Positions 33,606 through 39,610 of a stretch of 39,610 nt of DNA are shown here, one piece after another; within the stretch, counting starts at the first letter, position 1, and each line of letters begins with the position of its first letter. The stretch covers positions 1-39,610 of the forward strand of contig CATJCP010000329.1 in NCBI GenBank assembly GCA_949737515.1. Direction: 5' to 3'. A program made the translations under genes and the position numbers. A model generated the notes under the pieces. That model saw nothing but the letters and a program-made list of their open reading frames with translations. It searched no databases and was not told the origin of the DNA. The stretch comes from an uncultured Oscillospiraceae bacterium. GTDB taxonomy: Bacteria > Bacillota > Clostridia > Oscillospirales > Ruminococcaceae.

Positions 33606-35363
33606 ATGGTAAGATCGCTCTATTCCGGCGTTACAGGCATGAAAGGCCATCAGACTCGCCTGGACGTTATCGGCAACAATATCGCAAACGTAAACACCAT
33701 GGGCTTTAAAAGCAGCACCGCCACCTTCCGGGACGTGTACTACCAGAGCCTGCGCGGCGCGGCTGGCGGCAACGGCACCAAGGGCGGCGTAAACTCGTCC
33801 ATGGTCGGTTATGGCTCCAAGGTTTCCAGCATTGACCTGAACATGACCCAGTCCATTTCCTCCACCACCGGCAACCCCTGGGACGTCTCCATTGGCGGCG
33901 AAGGGTTTTTCCAGGTTCAGGATTCCAGCGGCAACATTTTCTACACCCGTTCCGGTAAGTTCGGCTACGACAACATGGGCTACCTGGTGGACTCCAACGG
34001 TAACTACGTGCTGGGCACCCAGGCCCAAGGCAACAAGGTTGTGGGCCAGAAGCCGGGCAGCAGCCGCATTCAGATGCTGATCCCCTCGCTGAACCCCACC
34101 CAGGCCAGCGCAACCAACACCATCAACAATGTCCAGTACACCGTGACAGCCCAGAATACCACCACTGACGGCAACGTGGCGTTTTACTTCCTGTCTGAAA
34201 ACCTGCCCGCCGGTGTTCCAGCCGTTGCGGAGGTCAGCTCTACCGGTATTTCGGTTTTCCTCAACAAGACCCATGAATTTGCCAATCTTGATGCACTTAA
34301 TAATGCGATCAATACGGCGATTACAGAGGGAAATAACGGCAAACAGCATCCCGCAGGGACCTTTACCCTTACCACTGTTCCCGCAGACGCTTTCAGCACA
34401 CCCTTGACCGGCGCACAGATTTGTGATCCGGCTGGTGCGACTTTATCCGGTTCCGTGACCGGTGAAATAGGACCACTTCAGAAATTAGGTTTTGGCTTTG
34501 ATGCTCCTCCCACAGGCGATGAATTCTATTCCGGAGGAGACTGTACCGAATTCCGTGTTACCTATGCAGACGGTAAGTGGACTGTTGAGATGGATATTAC
34601 CCCTAAAAACGCGGATGGAAGCGCTGGAACAAAAGTTACGTATAAGCAGACCGTGACTGGCGGCGAGCTTGCCAGCGGTAAGATTCGCCTTGTCCCAGAT
34701 AATGGGAAACGGGGGGATTATATTACTCTGGTTTGCCCAACAGAAAACGGGATTATACGACTGAGTGATGAATATAAAAAGGCGAATACAGATAATAACG
34801 GAGCGGAAATAATTCCTAAAAATCCAGATGATGTGGGAGCGGATGGAAAGCCTGTTTTTACAGGTGGTAAAGTTTCGTATACTATAGCTGGTTTACCTCT
34901 AAAACTCACTGGCATTTCCGTTTCCTCCGCACAACAATCCGATAACCTGGGGCTGAGCGGCAACGCCTTTACCCTCCAAAACGGTACCGAAGGCGGACCT
35001 CAAAGCCTGGCGGATATCTCCGGCTTTAAGATCAACGCAGGGGGCGTCATTGAGGCCACCCACAACGGCGTAACCTTGGAGCTGGGCCGTATCGACTTGG
35101 CCACCTTCGACAACCCCTCGGGCTTGGAACAGGTGGGGAACACCTACTTTGCCAATACAAGTAACACCGGTTCTATCCGCGTTGTGGAGCCGGGCATGGG
35201 GGGCAGCGGCGTGCTGGCTTCCAGCACCCTGGAAATGTCCAACGTGGACCTGGCCCAGGAGTTCGCGGACGTAATCACCACCCAGAGAGGCTACCAGGCC
35301 AACTCCCGTATGATTACCGTCTCCGACACCCTCCTGGAGGAACTGATCAACCTGAAACGTTAA
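33606..35363 (+). CDS. flgE: FlgE, hook protein, with mosaic central domain
   Basis: A 585-residue hook subunit. The N-terminus is SLYSGVTGMKGHQTRLDVIG then NNIANVNTMGFK; the C-terminus is NVDLAQEFADVITTQRGYQA. Both form the conserved D0 coil. ATG at 33606 is chosen because the product then begins MVRSLYSG as FlgE does; AAGGAG is 11 bases upstream. Residues about 211-436 (34240-34915) use AT-ending codons (AAT, ATA, GAT, AAA) far more than the GC-rich flanks. This exposed domain therefore looks recently acquired or exchanged. Bacillus FlgE is about 264 residues, so this one is strongly enlarged. Confidence 0.93.
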   Translation: MVRSLYSGVTGMKGHQTRLDVIGNNIANVNTMGFKSSTATFRDVYYQSLRGAAGGNGTKGGVNSSMVGYGSKVSSIDLNMTQSISSTTGNPWDVSIGGEGFFQVQDSSGNIFYTRSGKFGYDNMGYLVDSNGNYVLGTQAQGNKVVGQKPGSSRIQMLIPSLNPTQASATNTINNVQYTVTAQNTTTDGNVAFYFLSENLPAGVPAVAEVSSTGISVFLNKTHEFANLDALNNAINTAITEGNNGKQHPAGTFTLTTVPADAFSTPLTGAQICDPAGATLSGSVTGEIGPLQKLGFGFDAPPTGDEFYSGGDCTEFRVTYADGKWTVEMDITPKNADGSAGTKVTYKQTVTGGELASGKIRLVPDNGKRGDYITLVCPTENGIIRLSDEYKKANTDNNGAEIIPKNPDDVGADGKPVFTGGKVSYTIAGLPLKLTGISVSSAQQSDNLGLSGNAFTLQNGTEGGPQSLADISGFKINAGGVIEATHNGVTLELGRIDLATFDNPSGLEQVGNTYFANTSNTGSIRVVEPGMGGSGVLASSTLEMSNVDLAQEFADVITTQRGYQANSRMITVSDTLLEELINLKR

Positions 35364-35381
35364 TCCCTGAATCATAAACGC

Positions 35382-35542
35382 AGCGCTATGGGCGGGATTG
35401 GGATGGGATCCATTTGCAGCAGACAGGCAGGCTTCCGGCGGCCATACCCCACACTGTCTACCCTCCACCCCGCCTTGTCCCATAGCCGCTGCCACAAACA
35501 GCCGAAGGCGGCGAAAATGCTCCTTCGGCTGCTTGTGGCAGC
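35382..35542 (+). repeat. Large imperfect palindrome between flgE and flbD
   Basis: A stem of 20 positions with one mismatch: 35488-35507 pairs with 35523-35542 around a 15-base loop (core CAGCCGAAG with CTTCGGCTG). Upstream, AGCGCTATGGG (35382-35392) can pair with 35479-35490, competing with the base of the large stem. The 310-base GC-rich spacer 35364-35673 shows no gene with a ribosome binding site. A REP-like mobile palindrome or a structured RNA leader are both possible. Confidence 0.5.
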
Positions 35543-35673
35543 GGGCGTTGTGTCTGCGCTTGCCAAGGGCCCGAGGCCCGGCAGGCGGAACCCCCGCGGC
35601 GGCTGGATGCGCCGGAATCCACAACAGCTCCAGCAGGCCACATTCTGCAGCAGGGAGGCAAGGAAAAAACGTT

Positions 35674-35907
35674 ATGATCCGATTGACACGCATGAACGGG
35701 GAGCCTTTTGTCCTCAACTGCGACCTGATCGAAAGCGTCAGCGAGCACCCGGACACAAGGATTTCCCTGACCAACGGCAATATGTACATGGTACGGGAGC
35801 CGATGGACGAAGTGATACAAAAGGCGGTGGAGTACCACCGCCAGACATTCCGCGATATTATTTACGGTCGCTTTGAAAAAGGTGGTTTAGAAGATGGCGA
35901 AAGGTGA
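35674..35907 (+). CDS. flbD: FlbD-family flagellar protein
   Basis: A 77-residue protein with the FlbD/YlzI pattern: MIRLTRMNGEPFVLNCDLIE, then a PDTRISLTNGNMYMV strand pair, then a C-terminal helix. This family lies between flgE and motA or fliL in Firmicutes and spirochaetes. In Bacillus the relative SwrD raises flagellar power; the role here is inferred. ATG at 35674 follows AAGGA by about 9 bases. The last 14 bases overlap motA. The long structured spacer upstream belongs to neither neighbour. Confidence 0.88.
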   Translation: MIRLTRMNGEPFVLNCDLIESVSEHPDTRISLTNGNMYMVREPMDEVIQKAVEYHRQTFRDIIYGRFEKGGLEDGER

Positions 35908-36772
35908 AAAATCCGGCGGGGCCGGTTCTTCCTTTGACCTGGCGACAGCGCTGGGGCTTGTTCTGGGCGTGGTGTTTATTGTTCTGGCGATTATCGTCAC
36001 ATTCCCCAAGGGGGATCAGAAATTTGATGTTACTCCGGGAAACCTTGAAAATTTCTTTGACCCCAGCAGTATTATGATTGTTTTGGGCGGCACGGTTTCG
36101 GCCCTTCTCGTCTCCTACCCGCTGAGCTTTTTCGGGCAGATCCCCAAACACATCAAGGTGGCCTTTATGCCCACCAAGTTTGACCCCAAGGAATACATAC
36201 AGACCATTGTGGACATCGCCAAGCCCGCCCGTGTGGACGGCATCCTCTCCATCCAGGATAAGGTGGACGCCATTCCCGATACCTTTTTCCGCAACAGCCT
36301 CCACCTGGTCATCGACGGCATTGACGCCGAAAAGGTAAAGGCCATGATGGAAAGCGAGCTGGACTACATGGATGAACGCCATGCCCAGGCCCGGGGCTTC
36401 TACGCCAAAGGTTCCTCCTATGCGCCGGCCTTTGGTATGATCGGTACGCTGGTCGGCCTGATCAACCTGCTGAAATCCTTGGACAATGCCGACGCCATCG
36501 CCCCCGCCATGTCCGTTGCGCTGATCACCACCCTGTACGGAAGCTTTTTGGCCAACTTGATCTTCGCCCCCATGTCCAACAAGCTGAAGGTCCGCCACGA
36601 CGAGGAGATGCTCTGTAAGATGATCGTCTGCGAAGGGGTTCAGGGAATCCAGGCCGGGGACAACCCCCGTTTTATCGAAGAAAAGCTGATACAGATGCTG
36701 GAAGCCAAGCAGGCCGAGTCCATGGGTGAGGACGGCGGAGGCGGCGGCAAAAAGAAAAAGGGCAAAAAATAA
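35894..36772 (+). CDS. motA: MotA, stator proton channel subunit
   Basis: A 292-residue membrane protein with four membrane segments: about 18-38, 58-78, 175-196 and 206-228. The third holds the conserved proline region YAPAFGMIGTLVGLINLL. The cytoplasmic loop (about 90-165) has the charged residues that meet FliG. With MotB it forms the ion channel that turns the rotor. The C-terminus is a short Gly/Lys-rich tail (GGGGGKKKKGKK). It overlaps flbD, so it is in the same operon. Confidence 0.96.
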   Translation: MAKGEKSGGAGSSFDLATALGLVLGVVFIVLAIIVTFPKGDQKFDVTPGNLENFFDPSSIMIVLGGTVSALLVSYPLSFFGQIPKHIKVAFMPTKFDPKEYIQTIVDIAKPARVDGILSIQDKVDAIPDTFFRNSLHLVIDGIDAEKVKAMMESELDYMDERHAQARGFYAKGSSYAPAFGMIGTLVGLINLLKSLDNADAIAPAMSVALITTLYGSFLANLIFAPMSNKLKVRHDEEMLCKMIVCEGVQGIQAGDNPRFIEEKLIQMLEAKQAESMGEDGGGGGKKKKGKK

Positions 36773-36791
36773 AATCGGATAAAAAAGGGCA

Positions 36792-36823
36792 TAGACAAAA
36801 CAACAATTCAGCTGTATTATAAT
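36792..36823 (+). promoter_or_regulatory. Possible internal promoter before motB
   Basis: TAGACA (36792-36797), 17 bases, TATTAT (36815-36820), with TATAAT three bases further on. It lies in the 134-base motA-motB spacer. MotA and MotB are usually tightly coupled, so extra motB transcription would be unusual. Confidence 0.35.
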
Positions 36824-36906
36824 AGGAGAACTTTTTCAGGCTAGTTTAAAAATGATGGACAGAGGATTTCAGATACCAGACATGAACACAAAGGAGGTGG
36901 CGAAGA

Positions 36907-38025
36907 GTGGCTAGGAAAAAACCGGAAGAAGAGCAGTGCGGCAACTGGATGGATACATATGGGGACATGGTAACGCTGCTCATGACCTTCTTCATCATGC
37001 TGTTCAGTATGAGCAGCGTTAACGAAGAAAAATTCGCCATTCTGGTAAAAGCCTTTACCTCAAAGGACCCTGATACCATAAACCTTATCCTCAACCAGGT
37101 GGGGAGCGAGGAGGGGATGGAATACCCCGAAAACCGCACCGACATCCCTCCCCAGGGGGAAGACCCGGCGGACGCCACCCTGGAAGAGCTCCAGAACATG
37201 GTCCCCAAGGACTTTGACGACCTGTATGATTATCTCCAAAGCTACGTGGAAAAGGCGGAGCTTTCCGACTCTGTTTCGGTGGAGGAGGTGGGGGAGGGAT
37301 GCGTGTTCATCCGCTTCCAGGATAACATCTTCTTTAGCCCCAACAGCGCCAGCCTGCGGGCCACTGCAGCCCCGCTGCTGGACTTCCTCGGGGGGTGCCT
37401 GAAAGGGGTGGAGGAGCAGATCATGACCGTAAATGTAAACGGCCATACTGCGGCCCCCAAGGGCTACACCCAGGATATTTCCGACTGGAAGCTTTCCAGC
37501 GAACGCGCCTCCAATGTGGCCACCTATTTTGAAGTGCAGGGCAAGTTTGACCCCAAAAAGCTGCTGCCTATCGGCTACGGCAAGAATTACCCTGTGGCGG
37601 ACAACGAAACCGCTGAGGGGATGCAGCAGAACCGCCGGGTGGATATGGTCATTATCAGCAACCAGACCGAGCTGACCGATAAGGAGATTTTAAATTCCAT
37701 CCTCTTGGGCACCTTTGACCCCAACCAGTACCCTGAATCCGGCAGTGCGGCGGATGTTTTGGTTCCCTCCGCCCTGGACGGCGTCAGCCTTTCCCAGCCG
37801 GCATCTTCCGCCCCTGGGGAAAATAATCCTTCATCTGTTTCCTCGCAGCCGGCCCAGGACAGCAGCCCGGCATCGTCCGGGTTTACGGCTGCCCCTTCAG
37901 GCCAGCAGGCCTCTGGGCAGGCTAGCCTTTCACCTTCGCAGCCCTCTCAGGCTTCCCCGCCGTCCTCTCCCAGTGGAGAACCGGTGCCGGAAGGGGCCCA
38001 GGTGGTTTCCCCTTATGGCGAATAG
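36907..38025 (+). CDS. motB: MotB, stator peptidoglycan anchor subunit
   Basis: A 372-residue protein. GTG at 36907 follows AAAGGAGGTGG by 8 bases. The single membrane segment starts at the proton-carrying D20 (TYGD) and runs MVTLLMTFFIMLFSM. The OmpA-like domain (about 130-255) contains FSPNSASLR, SSERASNVATYF and the peptidoglycan-binding NRRVDMVI. Residues about 290-372 form a Ser/Pro/Gln/Ala-rich tail absent from usual MotB proteins. The tail is likely disordered and would be in or beyond the cell wall. Confidence 0.95.
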   Translation: MARKKPEEEQCGNWMDTYGDMVTLLMTFFIMLFSMSSVNEEKFAILVKAFTSKDPDTINLILNQVGSEEGMEYPENRTDIPPQGEDPADATLEELQNMVPKDFDDLYDYLQSYVEKAELSDSVSVEEVGEGCVFIRFQDNIFFSPNSASLRATAAPLLDFLGGCLKGVEEQIMTVNVNGHTAAPKGYTQDISDWKLSSERASNVATYFEVQGKFDPKKLLPIGYGKNYPVADNETAEGMQQNRRVDMVIISNQTELTDKEILNSILLGTFDPNQYPESGSAADVLVPSALDGVSLSQPASSAPGENNPSSVSSQPAQDSSPASSGFTAAPSGQQASGQASLSPSQPSQASPPSSPSGEPVPEGAQVVSPYGE

Positions 38026-38057
38026 ACATGGATGTAGAGAGGAAGTGAAGGCGGAAG

Positions 38058-39062
38058 ATGGCCGATAAACAGCTTTCCCAAGCTGAAATAGACGCATTAT
38101 TGAATCAGCTGACCTCCGGCGCACCCGCTGCAAAGGAGGACGACAGCAGTAAAATTCGCAAATATGACTTTAAATCCCCCAAGAAGTTCACAAAGGAACA
38201 GCTGCGCACCTTGGACGGCTTGTACGAGAACTTTTCCCGTATGCTGTCCTCTTACCTGTCCGGTATCCTGAGGCAGTTCTGCGAGGTGACAGTCCTTTCC
38301 ATAGAGGAGCAGCGTTTTTTTGAGTACAACAATGCCCTGCCGGATTCGGCCCTGATCAGCAAGCTGGAGCTGCGCCCCGCGGATAAACATTACAGCGACG
38401 GTATGCTGCTGATGGATATGAGCACCCATCTGGGCTTCTATATGATCGAGCGGCTGCTGGGCGGCGCGGGTACAAACTGCCGCCTGACCCGGGATTACAC
38501 TGATATCGAGCTTGCGATACTGGATAACGTGTTTACCAAAATCCTCAGCCGGCTCCAGGACGCCTGGTGTACTTACGTGGACGTTTCCTTTTCACTGACC
38601 GGCATCGAGACCAACGCCCGGCTGCTCCAGGCCCTTGGAGCGGAAGAGATTGTGGTCATCATTATGCTGAACCTGAAAATTGCAGGCGAAAACGGGACGC
38701 TGAACATCTGCATCCCGGCGGAGAATTTAGAGGAGCTGATCGGGAACTTTAACATCAAGTACTCCCGTTCCTCCAAGCGCAAGGTAGCTGGAGACGCCTC
38801 CGTTCGCCGCAAGCTCCTCTTTGACGAGCTGCTGGATACCAGCCTGGAGGTCAAGGCAGTGCTGGATGAATCCAATTTGTCCCTGAGCGACATCCTTCAG
38901 CTCCGGGTAGACGACGTGATCCCGTTAAATAAAAATATCCAGGGCGATATAACAGTTGTCGTAGACGGGATTCCCTGGTATACTGGTAAGATGGGAGAAA
39001 CAAAAACTAAGAAGGCGGTTCGGCTCAACGAGCTGATTAGCGAATCGAGGGAGAGGTCATAA
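38058..39062 (+). CDS. fliM: FliM, motor switch protein
   Basis: A 334-residue C-ring protein. The N-terminal LSQAEIDALL is the CheY-P binding motif (residues 6-15). The CheC-like middle domain follows, and a SpoA domain forms the C-terminus (about 255-325, SLSDILQLRVDDVIPL). The motif GGAG in GLLGGAG near 135 fits the FliG contact. Its stop directly abuts the fliY start, so the two switch proteins are made together. Confidence 0.97.
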   Translation: MADKQLSQAEIDALLNQLTSGAPAAKEDDSSKIRKYDFKSPKKFTKEQLRTLDGLYENFSRMLSSYLSGILRQFCEVTVLSIEEQRFFEYNNALPDSALISKLELRPADKHYSDGMLLMDMSTHLGFYMIERLLGGAGTNCRLTRDYTDIELAILDNVFTKILSRLQDAWCTYVDVSFSLTGIETNARLLQALGAEEIVVIIMLNLKIAGENGTLNICIPAENLEELIGNFNIKYSRSSKRKVAGDASVRRKLLFDELLDTSLEVKAVLDESNLSLSDILQLRVDDVIPLNKNIQGDITVVVDGIPWYTGKMGETKTKKAVRLNELISESRERS

Positions 39063-39610
39063 ATGGCAGAGAATATTTTGACCAGCGAGGAGATCGATGC
39101 GATAGGGGAAGTCCTCAACATCAGCATGGGCTCTGCAGCTACGGCAATATCTACCCTGCTGGATAAGCAGGTGATCATCACAACCCCCAAGGTGGAAATA
39201 CAGAAGTTCGAGGCCGTCAACTATACGGACTTGGAGCCTGCGCTCCTGGTAAAGATCGAATATGTGGAGGGAATTTCCGGCAACAACGTCATGATCTTCC
39301 GCCAGTCGGATATGCAGGTGATCCTGAACCTGCTCATGGGCGTTGAGGATCCGCCTTCCGATGATTTTGTCTTTGACGAGATGAGTATGAGCGCGGCCTG
39401 CGAGGTTATGAACCAGATGATGGGCGCCTCCGCCACCGCACTTTCCACCTTTTTGGGCAAGACAATCAACATTTCCACCCCCACCGCCACGGTGATGGAC
39501 CCGGTGGACAATACCTTTGAAAAATCCCTTGGGGTTTCCAATGACAAGGACGTTGTGTCCATTGGCTTTGAGATTGACATTACCGGCGTAATGAAGACCG
39601 ACTTTGCCAG
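39063..39610 (+). CDS. fliY: FliY, switch phosphatase (3'-truncated by window end)
   Basis: 182 codons are visible and the frame runs off the end. It starts MAENILTSEEIDAIGEVLN and carries two CheC-type active sites: E16 and N19 in EVLNISMG, then a proline after about 20 residues (TTP); and a second E..N pair in ACEVMNQMMG followed by NISTP. In Bacillus, FliY dephosphorylates CheY-P at the switch. The SpoA/FliN domain should follow outside the window. It is not a plain FliN, because a FliN lacks the CheC part. Confidence 0.93.
   Translation, partial: MAENILTSEEIDAIGEVLNISMGSAATAISTLLDKQVIITTPKVEIQKFEAVNYTDLEPALLVKIEYVEGISGNNVMIFRQSDMQVILNLLMGVEDPPSDDFVFDEMSMSAACEVMNQMMGASATALSTFLGKTINISTPTATVMDPVDNTFEKSLGVSNDKDVVSIGFEIDITGVMKTDFA

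Noticed and set aside
35388-35907. Plus-strand frames reading from the flgE-flbD spacer into flbD as longer proteins
   Set aside because: They lack ribosome binding sites and cross a large palindrome. FlbD family length and start fit ATG 35674.
36775-36782. TCGGATAA after motA as a sigma-28 -10 box
   Set aside because: The position 11 bases upstream holds a purine-rich stretch with no resemblance to the -35 box.

Overview
The window carries a motility locus of a low-GC-lineage (Firmicutes) anaerobe whose coding DNA is nevertheless fairly GC-rich. The best fit is a gut-type Clostridia, possibly Oscillospiraceae. This rests on the Bacillus-like order flgM-flgN-flgK-flgL-yviE-fliW-csrA, a FliY with CheC-type sites as switch protein, a class B sortase and sigma-A-like promoters. 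No tRNA, rRNA, CRISPR array or transposase was seen.

Layout. (1) 1-4227: four tandem amidohydrolase-superfamily genes, the first cut by the window edge; the third has lost nearly all metal ligands. A hairpin terminator follows. (2) 4481-5748, minus strand: a ParA-type ATPase and a ComFB-domain protein under their own promoter. (3) 5921-16606: late flagellar genes flgM, flgN, flgK, flgL, yviE, fliW and csrA; a convergent PilZ-like gene; a second FlgN-like coiled-coil gene; a very large fliD; fliS; and a small XRE regulator ending in a terminator. (4) 16911-22966: a 1724-residue secreted protein with about six cadherin-like beta-sandwich repeats, translationally coupled to a class B sortase, placed inside the flagellar cluster. 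(5) 23292-24150: flgB and flgC with their own promoter, leader and terminator. (6) 24151-25037: an AT-rich gap of almost 0.9 kb with two good sigma-A promoters and one small ORF. (7) 25038 to the end: the basal body, export, hook, motor and switch operon fliE-F-G-H-I-J-K, flgD, a TIGR02530-type gene, flgE, flbD, motA, motB, fliM and fliY (cut by the window end).

How it works together. FliF, FliG, FliM and FliY build the MS ring and switch. FliH, FliI and FliJ power export. FlgB, FlgC and FliE form the rod. FlgD, FlgE and FliK build the hook and set its length. FlgK, FlgL and FliD, with chaperones FlgN and FliS, make the junction and cap. MotA and MotB are the stator. FlgM would restrain sigma-28, and FliW with CsrA would control late translation. 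The flagellin gene is not in the window.

Most notable: sigma-28-like promoter candidates with identical spacing lie before flgM, fliD and the giant secreted protein, suggesting that the sortase system belongs to the late motility regulon. The giant protein ends in an LIPNTG motif with no following membrane segment. Several intergenic spacers hold strong hairpins, including one before fliW-csrA rich in GGA motifs.
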